A stretch of 64,000 bases of DNA, from NCBI RefSeq assembly GCF_009846525.1, contig NZ_CP024621.1:1860001-1924000 (forward strand). Direction: 5' to 3'. The notes under the pieces were generated by a model. That model was not told the origin of the DNA, searched no databases, and saw only the letters and a program-made list of their open reading frames with translations. Made by a program: the position numbers and the translations under genes. The stretch is from Halomonas meridiana (GTDB lineage Bacteria > Pseudomonadota > Gammaproteobacteria > Pseudomonadales > Halomonadaceae). Below, piece after piece: positions 17,922-26,348 of the stretch; position 1 is the stretch's first letter; each line of letters begins with the position of its first letter.

Positions 17922-17948
17922 AAAAAAGCGCCGACCAGAGGCCAGCGC
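17922..17948 (-). terminator. Terminator-like hairpin upstream of the DUF932 gene
   Basis: On the minus strand a 9-bp stem with two G-U pairs (GCGCTGGCC / GGTCGGCGC, 3-nt loop) is followed by six T, then the ribosome site of the DUF932 gene. Confidence 0.68.
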
Positions 17949-18000
17949 GAGAAGGTGAATAAGCGGATCATTCGCCCCATACAGGGCGAACAACGATGGG

Positions 18001-18339
18001 TTAAGCGTTAGGTGCTAGAGGCGGGTAAGCGTCGCGGTAGGTGCAGCCGCACGACAAGCATAACCATGGTGTCCCGCTGCCAACTGGAAGCCACTGCTCA
18101 AACAGTGAGGTGGCTATGCGCGAGCCGGTTTGACCTCCGGCCACGGCACCCATCATGGCGGCAGGCAGTTTTGCCAGCGGAAAGCGAGTCTCCGCCAATG
18201 GCTGTGAGCCGGTGACGGCGGTTGCGCGCCATGCGCCAACAGCACCGCCGATCAAAGTGCTACCTACCACGCTCACGCGTTGGGCAGTCTCCAGGTTCAG
18301 CATGCGCGTTGATGCACAACGCTTACAGGGTGGGGGCAT
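18001..18339 (-). CDS. Hypothetical protein with paired cysteines and glycine-rich segment
   Basis: A 112-residue protein starting MPPPCKRCAS, with a second pair near the C terminus (WLCLSCGCTYRD), together likely binding zinc. Between them is a Gly/Ala-rich, mildly hydrophobic part (STLIGGAVGAW, AAMMGAVAGG) resembling a glycine-zipper or short membrane segment. AGGAG 7 nt upstream of the ATG at 18339 decides the start; the frame is open to 18387. It is the first gene of the minus-strand recombination cassette. No family recognised. Confidence 0.55.
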   Translation of the reverse strand: MPPPCKRCASTRMLNLETAQRVSVVGSTLIGGAVGAWRATAVTGSQPLAETRFPLAKLPAAMMGAVAGGQTGSRIATSLFEQWLPVGSGTPWLCLSCGCTYRDAYPPLAPNA

Positions 18340-18625
18340 ATTGAAGCTCCTATGCAGAGGAAAAGGTTCCATGGGGTGTGGATGCATAGGAGTGATATAG
18401 GTTTGAAATTAATTTCATTGTGGCTTTGTATTAGAACGAATCACTTAAAACAGATATTTCAGAACTCCATCAGAAAATCTTCATGTGTGATATTTAGTTA
18501 TTATATATTTTTCTAATGACAGTGTAATGAAAAGCGAGCCCACATCACTACCAGGTATCGCGATTGCGAGTGAAGATACAGGTCAGATCACTGACTTTAA
18601 AAAATAGATACCTGGAGCCTACATC

Positions 18626-18943
18626 ATGAGAACCTTCGAATTTAGTCAAAAAATCGTGATTGCCACTGCGCTATTAGCATTGCTAGCGTCACCGATGGCT
18701 TTTGCTAAAACGTCCATTGAGATCAACCAAGACCGTTCTATAGGAACGGATGCGTTTGAGAAGGCACAGTCGTCAGCAGTTTCAGAACCCCCTTCATTTA
18801 GTACGGAAGAATTAACCTATGACAAGGGAGATAGACAGTTAGACAGTCATTTTTTGCAGACAGAGCACCAATCTTCAGTAAAACATGACAATGCTATTGC
18901 TATCGACTTAACTCATGAAGTAGGTGATGGGCTGCATTGGTAA
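18626..18943 (+). CDS. Small secreted hypothetical protein
   Basis: A 105-residue protein with a clear Sec signal peptide (basic start, hydrophobic TALLALLASPMAFA, cleavage probably after the AFA). The mature part is polar and acidic with no recognised domain. It is monocistronic, ending at a strong bidirectional hairpin. Probably periplasmic; function unknown. Confidence 0.6.
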   Translation: MRTFEFSQKIVIATALLALLASPMAFAKTSIEINQDRSIGTDAFEKAQSSAVSEPPSFSTEELTYDKGDRQLDSHFLQTEHQSSVKHDNAIAIDLTHEVGDGLHW

Positions 18944-18952
18944 ATTATCGTT

Positions 18953-19010
18953 AAAGTGTAGCATCTAGTCACTTTTTAGTGGCTAGATGCGTGCACTTTA
19001 TTTTTTATTA
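18953..19010. terminator. Bidirectional terminator between convergent genes
   Basis: An interrupted long stem (AAAGTG-GCATCTAG with CTAGATGC-CACTTT) encloses a short loop and is followed on the plus strand by ATTTTTTATT. It separates the small secreted protein gene from the convergent zf-HC2 gene, whose stop codon lies within it. Confidence 0.7.
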
Positions 19011-19192
19011 GTATCGCCAGGTTTGCTAGGGTGGCGATTGAAAGAATCATGCATAAAGCGAAACTGCTTATCACAGCAACGACATACTCCACACATGGAA
19101 AGATGAAATGCTAGCTGAGCTTTCTGTTGAAATGTTAGTGGCTGCTCAATTTTCAATGACATTAGTCGAGTAGCTTCCATACACATAATCAT
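18998..19192 (-). CDS. Small zf-HC2-like anti-sigma protein
   Basis: A 64-residue protein matching the zinc-finger anti-sigma (zf-HC2) pattern: CMEATRLMSLKIEQPLTF, then AFHLSMCGVCRCC, giving the conserved Cys, His, Cys-x-x-Cys set. There is no membrane segment. It lies in the same orientation downstream of an ECF sigma gene and a membrane thioredoxin gene, so it probably modulates that sigma factor, perhaps redox-dependently. It is separated from the thioredoxin gene by about 135 bp, so it may be transcribed separately. Confidence 0.65.
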   Translation of the reverse strand: MIMCMEATRLMSLKIEQPLTFQQKAQLAFHLSMCGVCRCCDKQFRFMHDSFNRHPSKPGDTNKK

Positions 19193-19327
19193 ACCTATAC
19201 CTCCATTTTATTGTATTAAAGAATATTTGGAAGATGCTTGTTCAAGTTGAACTTGTGTGTATTTGAAGTGTATTCCCTTACAAAATTTTTGAAATTAATT
19301 AAGCAGGTATATTTATCTCTGGTAGCT

Positions 19328-19774
19328 TCATCGCATAAGTTCTTCGAAAGCACCACGTAAATCGCGAGAGGAGGTAACGCCCTCGATGGTCTGCTGTCGA
19401 TTTCCCTGCCCATCAAATAGAAGAATCGTGACGTGGCCCACTCCGTATCGATGCGCAAAATCGGCACCACTGGTGGTGTTGATATCTGCAATGCGCCAAG
19501 CCGGTGGCTGCTCCATTTCGTTCAGCGCTTGTTCTGCATTTGCTTTGAGACGTTGGCACAGCGGGCAGCTGTGATCATGCACTTGTACCGCCACCGGCTG
19601 ACCACTTCCCAGGATGCTCAAGTCTGATTCTTCTTGTGCCTTATGTTCGTTGGCGATTAGCCAAGCAATGGGGACCGCCAAGAAGGCGAGAAGGATGGCC
19701 GCTTTGCGCATCAGCGTGCGGAGTTTGATACCTTTCTTTAGCGGCTTGTTTGCCTTTGTTGACGTCTTCTTCAT
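19328..19774 (-). CDS. Membrane-anchored thioredoxin-like protein
   Basis: A 148-residue protein with one N-terminal membrane anchor (about 24-42) and a thioredoxin-like domain carrying C-P-L-C at residues 70-73 (HDHSCPLCQRL), a YGVGHVTILLFDGQG segment near the cis-Pro position (a Val-Thr replaces the usual cis-Pro pair) and a C-terminal helix. It probably acts in the periplasm on thiols. Its start overlaps the stop of the sigma factor gene (ATGA), so the two are coupled. The missing cis-Pro is unusual for a thioredoxin. Confidence 0.7.
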   Translation of the reverse strand: MKKTSTKANKPLKKGIKLRTLMRKAAILLAFLAVPIAWLIANEHKAQEESDLSILGSGQPVAVQVHDHSCPLCQRLKANAEQALNEMEQPPAWRIADINTTSGADFAHRYGVGHVTILLFDGQGNRQQTIEGVTSSRDLRGAFEELMR

Positions 19775-20337
19775 TTCTCTGTTAACCAGCCTTTTTCAAT
19801 GCAAGCACGTAATTTAAGCCTTGCTCTATGTAAGATGACCCAGCAATTCGCTTCACTCAGCGAAAGTATTTGGCAAATTTCTTGCGTGGTGAGATCCATG
19901 AGTTCGCGCATCGTAAAAACACGGGCTGTATTTTCAGGAAGAGCGATTAAACAGGTATCTAACAATTGCCAGAAAGCCGCATTTTCTAAAATTTGATCAG
20001 GCTCACCCCAGGGCTGGGGCATACTGGCGGCTTGCCAGCGTCCGTTCTCTTTAAAAAGATTTTCAAAAGAGTCTTCGTCGCTATGCTCATCGTCTTGCCA
20101 TGAAATGTAGCGGCGTTCGTATCGAATTCGTTCAAGAAGCTTATTTTTTAAAATTCCAAAAACCCATGTTTCAAAGGCAGATCGGCCACTGAAGGTGTCT
20201 TGTTTTTCAATAGCAGTGATCAGTGTATCTTGAACAATGTCTTCCGCTGATGTTTGGTCTCTTAATTGTAACCGCGCAAAAGAGAGAAGCCTGGGCCGCA
20301 TAGAAGCAACATGCTCATCCATAGAGGAAAGCGTCAT
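19771..20337 (-). CDS. ECF-type RNA polymerase sigma factor
   Basis: A 188-residue sigma-70 family protein. Region 2 is seen at about 27-80 (AEDIVQDTLITAIEKQDTF, FETWVFGILKNKLLERIR), and region 4 at about 140-185 (FTMRELMDLTTQEICQIL, CWVILHRARLKLRACIEKGW). It should direct transcription of a stress or envelope regulon. The coupled membrane thioredoxin and nearby zf-HC2 protein suggest redox control. Candidates for its regulon are neighbouring EthD, AhpD-like and cytochrome genes, which is inference only. Confidence 0.9.
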   Translation of the reverse strand: MTLSSMDEHVASMRPRLLSFARLQLRDQTSAEDIVQDTLITAIEKQDTFSGRSAFETWVFGILKNKLLERIRYERRYISWQDDEHSDEDSFENLFKENGRWQAASMPQPWGEPDQILENAAFWQLLDTCLIALPENTARVFTMRELMDLTTQEICQILSLSEANCWVILHRARLKLRACIEKGWLTEK

Positions 20338-20364
20338 AGCAGTGTTTATTCCCTAACAGAGCGG

Positions 20365-20685
20365 TTAATGAATAGAGTTGTCTCGCTGATCTATGACATT
20401 GTAAACATGAATATGTGGTTCAATATTTGTGAAATTACCAATATCTTCAATCAGTTGATTACCTACTTGTGCGAAGGCAGCTTCGTACGCTTCTAGACTA
20501 TCAAAGCCCAGATGTGTCATTAGATAATAGGGGGACTGTTCATTGGCACAACGATGGACACGCAAATATAAGAGACCATGCTGACTCAATAAGTGATTGA
20601 CAAGGGGCGTATGCTTGTCTGCATAGTACACATCATCAAAAGTTAATGAATCACTATTTGGATACGCCACGACAACATCTATCAT
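20365..20685 (-). CDS. EthD family protein
   Basis: A 106-residue EthD-domain (dimeric alpha-beta barrel) protein: the N-terminal YYADKHTPLVNHLLSQHG and MTHLGFDSLEAYEAAFAQVG are the family landmarks. EthD proteins are small accessory proteins of oxidative pathways with unclear catalysis. It lies directly upstream of the sigma gene on the minus strand (27 bp) and downstream of the AhpD-like gene (58 bp), so all may form one operon. GGAG precedes the ATG. Confidence 0.82.
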   Translation of the reverse strand: MIDVVVAYPNSDSLTFDDVYYADKHTPLVNHLLSQHGLLYLRVHRCANEQSPYYLMTHLGFDSLEAYEAAFAQVGNQLIEDIGNFTNIEPHIHVYNVIDQRDNSIH

Positions 20686-20743
20686 GCGTTTCTCCTTCTA
20701 GTTTATATTCAAAGTGGCCGCTATGGCGGCCACAGAGATTGAT

Positions 20744-21298
20744 TTAAGCGTCAGCTGTCCAAGCAAGTGGCTTTAATTCTTCGTTAAGTGGCGTTCCAGC
20801 GACATGGTTCGTGTAGTTAGACAGCGTTTTTAACGCACAGGCAATGACCAGTTCTAAAATCTGCTGGTGCGAAAAGCCCGCTTCTAAAAAGGCATCGATT
20901 TCCGTCTGTTCTGCCCAGCCGCGTTGTGCGTTTAGGTGGCGAGCAAAACGGGTTACCGCCGCAATTTTTGCGTCGTTGGGTGTCTTGCGTGAACGTAAAT
21001 CTTTAATCACTGCATCATCAGCGCCTGCTTTTTTGATACCGCCCGTATGAGCTGCGACACAAAAAGAGCATTGGTTATCAGCACTGATGGCTAGCAAAGC
21101 CGCTTGTTGCTCGACAGGGCTCAAGCTTGTTTTGGCATAGATGCCATCAAGCGTGAGGTAGGCTTCCAGCAGGGTAGGAGCTTCTGCCATCTTGGCAAAA
21201 ATGTTGGGCAAAAAGCCCATTTTTTTCTCGGCAGCCTGCAAGTTAGCTTGGGCAGCTTCAGGAGCACTATCCGTGGTGTGAAGCGGAAAATCAGCCAT
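20744..21298 (-). CDS. Carboxymuconolactone decarboxylase family / AhpD-like protein
   Basis: A 184-residue protein with the AhpD-like redox motif CSFCVAAHT (Cys-x-x-Cys...His) around residue 92 in a CMD-type helical domain, plus the pattern RKTPNDAKIAAVTRFARHL and the LNYTNHVAGTPL-type ending seen in peroxidase-related family members. It probably acts as a thiol-dependent antioxidant protein. AAGGAGG 5 nt upstream sets the start at 21298 rather than the longer frame to 21400. Next genes are EthD and the ECF sigma factor. Confidence 0.82.
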   Translation of the reverse strand: MADFPLHTTDSAPEAAQANLQAAEKKMGFLPNIFAKMAEAPTLLEAYLTLDGIYAKTSLSPVEQQAALLAISADNQCSFCVAAHTGGIKKAGADDAVIKDLRSRKTPNDAKIAAVTRFARHLNAQRGWAEQTEIDAFLEAGFSHQQILELVIACALKTLSNYTNHVAGTPLNEELKPLAWTADA

Positions 21299-21494
21299 TA
21301 CAACCTCCTTCTGTACGATAAATAAATCGATGAAGGCATCACGCAAGGCGTCATGCCTGAACGCTGTAAGATTATGGAACAATCGGTTCAAAAATGACAA
21401 TACTCTTTTTTTGAGTGACGTGTGTAAGGATGTTTATGGCCTGATCACAGACAAAAGCAAGCCCCAATAACAATCTTATCGACAGGTGATCGCT

Positions 21495-22199
21495 ATGCGC
21501 CTAGATCGTGATCTACGAAGCCAATTGCTTGGCCGTCTGCATAAACAGCTTTGCTACTCTGCCCCAGCCATTGCCTTGGTAGCAGGCGGCGTCATGTTCC
21601 AAACATTCACGGCGCAACAAACCGTTTTGGCAGAAGAAGTGTCATCTACGAGCGTCATGTTGGCGAGCAACCACCGCTCGGCGGAGGCAAGTCCCGAGGC
21701 GGGTAGCGAAGCCGAGGCAGAAGGTGAAGCAGAAGCAGAGGGGGAAGCCGAAGCAGAAGCCGAAGCCGAAGCAGAAGGGGAAGCAGAAGCAGCCTCACAC
21801 CCTAAAGCAGCGTTGGTGAGAAGGCCTGACGGCTATAAGCCGCAGTATGATGAGCGTGGCAATAACCCGGCATCGCTCATTGAGCGCGGCGAAGCGCTGT
21901 TTAACGATGCTTCGCTGAGCACCAATGGCCTTTCATGTGCAAGCTGCCACGGCGCAAAAGGCGATGCTGGTTTTCAAACGAGCTTTCAGCAGCCGTTCCC
22001 CCATCCCGTCGCAATGGGAACCAACATGTTTGGCATGGAGACCGTTCATGCCGACGAAATGGTTCAACTGTGCATGGTAGCGCCTATGGCAGCAGAACCA
22101 CTCCCTTGGGATTCTGAGGAACTAGCGGCCTTAGCGGCGTATGTGGTGCACGCACAGCAACGCTTCGCAGGCGAGGTAGACGGACACTGTAATAGGTAA
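21495..22199 (+). CDS. Secreted c-type cytochrome with Glu/Ala tract and a leader shared with the 82-residue peptide
   Basis: A 234-residue protein. Residues 1-47 form a basic then hydrophobic leader (RSQLLGRLHKQLCYSAPAIA, AGGVMFQ) aligning closely with the peptide encoded at 26652-26404. Residues about 63-100 are an almost pure Glu/Ala/Gly tract. Residues about 125-234 form a class I cytochrome c domain with haem motif CASCH (148-152), probable Met ligands (MGTNMFGM) and a typical C-terminal helix. It should be periplasmic and carry electrons. The acidic tract between leader and haem domain is odd and may be a modification target of the ATP-grasp enzyme at 29019-26707. AGGTGA precedes the ATG at 21495. 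Confidence 0.82.
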   Translation: MRLDRDLRSQLLGRLHKQLCYSAPAIALVAGGVMFQTFTAQQTVLAEEVSSTSVMLASNHRSAEASPEAGSEAEAEGEAEAEGEAEAEAEAEAEGEAEAASHPKAALVRRPDGYKPQYDERGNNPASLIERGEALFNDASLSTNGLSCASCHGAKGDAGFQTSFQQPFPHPVAMGTNMFGMETVHADEMVQLCMVAPMAAEPLPWDSEELAALAAYVVHAQQRFAGEVDGHCNR

Positions 22200-22233
22200 A
22201 CCTGCTGGGTTTAAAAAAGCGAAAAAAGCAGGG

Positions 22234-22266
22234 CGGCTTTTAGTCTTGAGCTGAAAGCCGTTTTTT
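22234..22266 (+). terminator. Rho-independent terminator of the cytochrome gene
   Basis: A 10-bp stem with one G-U pair (CGGCTTTTAG / CTGAAAGCCG) followed by six T, 35 bp after the cytochrome stop. Confidence 0.82.
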
Positions 22267-22383
22267 GGACTGACTGTTCTTTTTGTGATAAAAACATCTG
22301 CCTGCGTTGGTTCGCAATGCTAAAAGAGCATGGTTAAAAGACACTGGTAGCTAGACATCGAAGGTTGGCTGACATGGCGAAAA

Positions 22384-22722
22384 ATGCGTAACGGACTAGC
22401 TAAGCAACTGGCTGCCATGATGATGGTGGTCATCGTTATGCTGTCAGGAGCCAGTGTGAGCAGCATCGCTAAAGGCAGCTGCTTAGTCGATGCGCCTGTG
22501 TCAGTGTCTAGTGTGGCTGACGCCCACTGCCTTTCTCTCTCTGCCTTAGAGCAGGCCGCCGAGCATACCGACGCCTCCTGTTCCCCCTTTGCACCTGCGA
22601 GTGCCTGCGCGATGTCAGGCCCTGTGCTAACGCCTTCCCCACAAGGGTTGATGAAGGTGCCTTACCCGGAATCTCTTCCTGAGCAATTAGAAAAACCTCC
22701 CCGCTTTTTCTTGTCTTTCTAG
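22384..22722 (+). CDS. Secreted cysteine-containing hypothetical protein
   Basis: A 112-residue protein with a signal peptide (MMMVVIVMLSGASVSSIA) and four to five cysteines in the mature part (GSC, DAHC, ASC, SAC), compatible with disulfides or metal binding. No family recognised. It precedes lgt by about 85 bp on the same strand. Probably periplasmic. Confidence 0.5.
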   Translation: MRNGLAKQLAAMMMVVIVMLSGASVSSIAKGSCLVDAPVSVSSVADAHCLSLSALEQAAEHTDASCSPFAPASACAMSGPVLTPSPQGLMKVPYPESLPEQLEKPPRFFLSF

Positions 22723-22809
22723 CACCTTAAACGCTTTTTCATACCGCTTGGCGTTCATGGGGATACCCCGTGACATCACGGTATGCCTGTTAGAAAAACG
22801 GAGAAAGCA

Positions 22810-23607
22810 ATGGACTATCCGGCGATTGACCCCGTTGCCGTGGCGCTTGGGCCACTGGTGATTCATTGGTACGGATTAATGTATGTGGTGGGTTTCTTAT
22901 CTGCATGGTGGTTGGGACGTTGGCGTGCCGACTACTTGGGCCTAAGTAAAGATGACATTAGTGATCTGATTTTTTATAGCGCTGTTGGCGTGATGGTTGG
23001 CGGCCGATTGGGCTACGCCCTTTTCTATGGCATGGAGCAGTGGTTAAGCGACCCGCTGTGGGTATTGCAGGTGTGGGATGGAGGCATGAGCTTCCATGGT
23101 GGCCTCGTTGGCGTGATCGCGGCAGCGCTCTTTTTTGCGCGCAAAAAGCGACTGGCGTTTATCGATATCGCTGACTTTTTGGCGCCTCTTGTGCCCATTG
23201 GCTTAGGCGCTGGGCGGTTGGGCAACTTTATTAATCAAGAGCTTCCGGGCCGTGTGACGGATGTGCCGTGGGCGCTGATCTTCCCGCAGGTAGGGCCTGA
23301 GCCACGCCACCCCTCTGCGCTATACGAGATGCTGCTAGAAGGGGTGGTGCTATTTGTTGTGCTCTTCTGGTTATCACGTCGTCCTCGTCAAAGGGGATTG
23401 TTATCCGGGGCATTCCTATTCGGCTATGGCGTATTCCGCTTTGCGGTGGAGTTTGTGCGTATGCCCGATGCCCATCTTGGGTTTATCGCTTTCGACTGGG
23501 TCACCATGGGCCATGCGCTTACGCTACCGATGATAGTAGGGGGGCTGGGGTTAATACTGTGGTCACGTTATCAGCCTGCTGCCAATGTTAAGGAGGTAAC
23601 ACAATGA
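22810..23607 (+). CDS. lgt: Prolipoprotein diacylglyceryl transferase (island copy)
   Basis: A 265-residue integral membrane enzyme that transfers diacylglycerol from phosphatidylglycerol to the lipobox Cys of prolipoproteins. The Lgt signature around [16 protein letters not shown] (about 145-160), the HWYGLMYV start, [13 protein letters not shown] and RHPSALYE are all present; catalytic Arg and His residues look intact. ATG 22810 has GGAG 6-7 nt upstream. The next gene, an L,D-transpeptidase, overlaps by 4 nt. Lgt is essential and normally chromosomal, so an island copy suggests an envelope-remodelling cargo. Confidence 0.93.
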   Translation: MDYPAIDPVAVALGPLVIHWYGLMYVVGFLSAWWLGRWRADYLGLSKDDISDLIFYSAVGVMVGGRLGYALFYGMEQWLSDPLWVLQVWDGGMSFHGGLVGVIAAALFFARKKRLAFIDIADFLAPLVPIGLGAGRLGNFINQELPGRVTDVPWALIFPQVGPEPRHPSALYEMLLEGVVLFVVLFWLSRRPRQRGLLSGAFLFGYGVFRFAVEFVRMPDAHLGFIAFDWVTMGHALTLPMIVGGLGLILWSRYQPAANVKEVTQ

Positions 23608-24683
23608 GTGCTGTTATGCGTCAGAAGGTAAAACGAGTGATGTTGAAACAGAGTGTCGCGGCGGTGCGTAACGCCGCATTACTGAGCGTGCTCACATGGC
23701 CGATCTGGGTGAGTGCAGAGGAAACGACGGTGCCCGATCACCACTATCCGCTGCCTGACAGTGGCGATGTCATCGGTCAATACTATCAAGTGCTTGCCAA
23801 TGAAGAAGACACGCTGATTGATATCGCACGAACGCACAAAGTGGGCTACGAAGAGATCCGTGCGGCCAATCCCGAAGTGAGTCTTTGGATGCCAGGGGAA
23901 GGGACGGCTGTCACCATTCCCAGGCAACACATTCTGCCCAATGTGCCGCGCACGGGCATCGTCATTAACGTGGCGGAATTAAGGCTCTATTACTATCCAA
24001 ATGTGTCTCAAGGGGAAGCTCCTAGGGTTGAGACTTATCCTATCGGGATTGGTCGTGATGGCTACGATACGCCGCTGGGTATCACACAAACGACTATGCG
24101 CCTTGAAAATCCTGCTTGGTACCCGCCGCGCTCTATGCGTGAAGAGGCGGCGGCGCGTGGCGAACCTGCACCCGCCGTGGTGCCGCCTGGGCCAGATAAC
24201 CCGCTGGGTGAGCATGCTATTTTATTGGATATACCTGGCTATTTAATCCACGGTACCAACCAGCCTGACGGGATTGGCATGCGGGCCAGCCGAGGGTGCA
24301 TACGGATGTATCCGGAAGACATTGGCTCAATTTTCGATAACGTGCCTACGGGAACGCAGGTCAATATCATTGATGAGCCTATCAAGGTAGGCGGTGGGCA
24401 AGACGGTGAAGTGGTCGTGCAGGTGTTCAACACCCTTGACGATGAACAAGCCACTTTGGAAACGCTGAAGGCGTTGCTGCTTTCTCAGTTGTTAATAGAG
24501 GAAGACGAGCTGGCGTTATTAGATGCCGACAAGGTGAACCAGTGGTTTGAGCAATCAGACGACCAGATTTGGTCACTTTCCTCGCTCTATGTGTCTGAAG
24601 AGGAAGACGCTGAGCCGGTCACCGACATGGATATTTACCAAATGATCAGCCAGACCAATGCAACGCATTGTGTTTACGGGTAA
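23604..24683 (+). CDS. L,D-transpeptidase (YkuD family) with LysM-like domain
   Basis: A 359-residue periplasmic enzyme: N-terminal signal segment (to about 38), LysM-like segment (about 60-110; [18 protein letters not shown]), YkuD catalytic domain (about 115-280) with the motif [20 protein letters not shown] containing the catalytic Cys, and an acidic C-terminal tail of about 80 residues. It resembles ErfK/YbiS enzymes that attach Braun-type lipoprotein to peptidoglycan or form 3-3 cross-links. Translational coupling to lgt suggests joint handling of a lipoprotein. It ends facing the DoxX gene. Confidence 0.9.
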   Translation: MSAVMRQKVKRVMLKQSVAAVRNAALLSVLTWPIWVSAEETTVPDHHYPLPDSGDVIGQYYQVLANEEDTLIDIARTHKVGYEEIRAANPEVSLWMPGEGTAVTIPRQHILPNVPRTGIVINVAELRLYYYPNVSQGEAPRVETYPIGIGRDGYDTPLGITQTTMRLENPAWYPPRSMREEAAARGEPAPAVVPPGPDNPLGEHAILLDIPGYLIHGTNQPDGIGMRASRGCIRMYPEDIGSIFDNVPTGTQVNIIDEPIKVGGGQDGEVVVQVFNTLDDEQATLETLKALLLSQLLIEEDELALLDADKVNQWFEQSDDQIWSLSSLYVSEEEDAEPVTDMDIYQMISQTNATHCVYG

Positions 24684-24698
24684 GGAGACAGGATAGAG

Positions 24699-24724
24699 CG
24701 CCATGGCACGTCGGTGCCATGGCG
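24699..24724. terminator. Strong hairpin between convergent genes
   Basis: A perfect 11-bp stem (CGCCATGGCAC / GTGCCATGGCG) with a GTCG loop, 15 bp after the L,D-transpeptidase stop. No T run, so termination strength is uncertain. Confidence 0.5.
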
Positions 24725-24747
24725 TTAAGTCAGCGGCAGACCTAGCA

Positions 24748-25227
24748 CTAAAGCGGGGCGGAATCTCTGGAGCAGCGATTGCGAGCCTTCCAGGCTGTGG
24801 CCGGGCGCTGCCTAAGAGCATCCAGTGAGTAACGGTCAAAAGCAGGAAATGCCATCAGTAACAAGCTACCGGCAAAAATGGTGACCGAGGGGTAAAACAG
24901 AATATTGGTGCCAGGTAGATAGAGACCTAATGGGTCGACAATTGAGGGGAAAACAGCGATGAAAGATGCCCCATTAATGAGTGCCTGCATGGGGTATGCA
25001 TATCGTCTTAGGTACCCAAGTAACACCAGCCCACCTAATAAGAGTTGTAAGGCCCCAAAGCACAGAATAAGCAGCTCTGCTGACATGAAGGGTAAGTAAA
25101 ATTTGTCGCTAATCGCCACACTGCCGCTGGTATTGACGAGCTTATTCGCTCCCCAGGCCAACATAAGTCCTGCTAACGACACTCGCAGAAATAAAAGCGT
25201 TACAGCTTGCATCACATCACCCCTCAT
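24748..25227 (-). CDS. DoxX-like membrane protein
   Basis: A 159-residue protein with about four membrane segments in the DoxX/DoxD-like pattern (LLFLRVSLAGLMLAWGANKL at the N terminus, ELLILCFGALQLLLGGLVLL in the middle). DoxX proteins occur in thiosulfate metabolism, in redox complexes and in copper-binding RiPP (bufferin) operons. It is the last gene of the minus-strand operon beginning with the ATP-grasp/PqqD fusion and overlaps the DUF302 gene by 4 nt. Its specific role here is unknown. Confidence 0.75.
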   Translation of the reverse strand: MRGDVMQAVTLLFLRVSLAGLMLAWGANKLVNTSGSVAISDKFYLPFMSAELLILCFGALQLLLGGLVLLGYLRRYAYPMQALINGASFIAVFPSIVDPLGLYLPGTNILFYPSVTIFAGSLLLMAFPAFDRYSLDALRQRPATAWKARNRCSRDSAPL

Positions 25228-25748
25228 GGCGCTACGGCGCTATCGCCAATGTCTTGGAACAGCGCGTCTAGTGTCTCTGCCGCATGGGCTAAGCGCGGCG
25301 TGTCTGGGGTAATGTAAGGCGCAAACACAGTGCTAGGGTGCTTCCATGAAAGCGTGGCACGGTGGCCTTCACTATCGTCTTCGTTTTCGGTGACATAGAA
25401 CCTGATAGGGGCCTCAATCATGGCGGGTACGCTTTCGCGAAGGATTGTCACCGCAAAATCGTTTCGAAAGACGCCCACCACCCGATTGCCGGGTATTGCT
25501 TCGCCTCGTTGGGCGGCAGCTTCCGTTGGACCTGCTTCTGTCACTACGGCCATACCTGCTGCTTCGACGGCATCACGCAAATCCGCTAATAGCGTTGCAT
25601 AATTTTTGTCTGACGCCATCACGGTCCAGCCTTCCGTCGGCCATTCATGAGTGCCATTAGCAGTGGCCTGAGCCACAAAGGAACCTATACCGATGGTGAG
25701 TACCAACGCTGCAAAACGCGAGCGTGGTGGGGTAGTTCGTCTATTCAT
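25224..25748 (-). CDS. Secreted DUF302 protein
   Basis: A 174-residue protein with a signal peptide (residues 1 to about 30) and a DUF302 domain (SDKNYATLLADLRDAVEAAG, ALLs-type VVGVFRNDFAVTILRE, IEAPIRFYVTE). DUF302 proteins are small heme- or metal-linked proteins of unclear function, often beside sulfur and redox genes. The ATG at 25748 has AGGAG 8-9 nt upstream. Coupled to DoxX downstream; 25 bp separate it from the DinB gene upstream. Confidence 0.78.
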   Translation of the reverse strand: MNRRTTPPRSRFAALVLTIGIGSFVAQATANGTHEWPTEGWTVMASDKNYATLLADLRDAVEAAGMAVVTEAGPTEAAAQRGEAIPGNRVVGVFRNDFAVTILRESVPAMIEAPIRFYVTENEDDSEGHRATLSWKHPSTVFAPYITPDTPRLAHAAETLDALFQDIGDSAVAP

Positions 25749-25772
25749 GAATAGCACTCCTTGGCATAAGGG

Positions 25773-26330
25773 TTAATGGGTGGATTGTCGCCAATGGCGC
25801 AGCGTGGAGGGGTGAACACCAAAGTCTTTGGGTACCGTGACACTCAGGGTGTCGCACAGTAAGCGAATCAGTGCCATGTGATGCACCGTATGGCTGGTAA
25901 GAAACGCCAACTCTCTTCCTAAACTAGAGGCGAGCGGATACGCATGGTCCTCATGGCCTACGAGATAGTTCAGTACCAAGGGGGTATCCGCGGGCTTATC
26001 ATTCAATGCGTGAAGAGCGCTTTGTAGTGCGTTAATCGTATTGGCGGCTGCCGCAGGGTTCTCTTCTAGTGCCACCTCTCGTGGGCGCTGCTCATAATCC
26101 ATCTGATCTACATGGGGGGCGTTAGCATATCCCGCCAGCAGCGTTTGGTAGTGCTCTATGATGTGGCGAACATGTTTGCCCACTGACTGGCTGCCAAATA
26201 GTTGGCTATACGACGTGCTGGCAAGAGAGGCCACGAGTGACTGCAGCTGTGTGAGCGAGAGTGTGTTCTCTTCAACCAACGGTTGGCAGGGAAATTGGCA
26301 TTTTGAGATGGGCAGCGATGTCACGGGCAT
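25773..26330 (-). CDS. DinB-like (YfiT/DinB superfamily) protein
   Basis: A 185-residue four-helix-bundle protein of the DinB superfamily: the three metal-binding His are visible in VGKHVRHIIEHY, in the central HEDHAYPLASS area and in TSHTVHHMALIRLL. Relatives act as metal-dependent thiol transferases or hydrolases. AGGAG 8 nt upstream of ATG 26330 sets the start. It follows the 82-residue peptide gene in the same operon, separated by a strong hairpin. Its role could be a tailoring or thiol-dependent step, which is inference. Confidence 0.72.
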   Translation of the reverse strand: MPVTSLPISKCQFPCQPLVEENTLSLTQLQSLVASLASTSYSQLFGSQSVGKHVRHIIEHYQTLLAGYANAPHVDQMDYEQRPREVALEENPAAAANTINALQSALHALNDKPADTPLVLNYLVGHEDHAYPLASSLGRELAFLTSHTVHHMALIRLLCDTLSVTVPKDFGVHPSTLRHWRQSTH

Positions 26331-26348
26331 AGCGAAGGCTCCTAATAA

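Noticed and set aside
21700..21795. Glu/Ala repeat tract considered a sequencing or assembly artefact
   Set aside because: The frame is kept into a complete cytochrome domain and a similar acidic tail follows the same leader in another gene.
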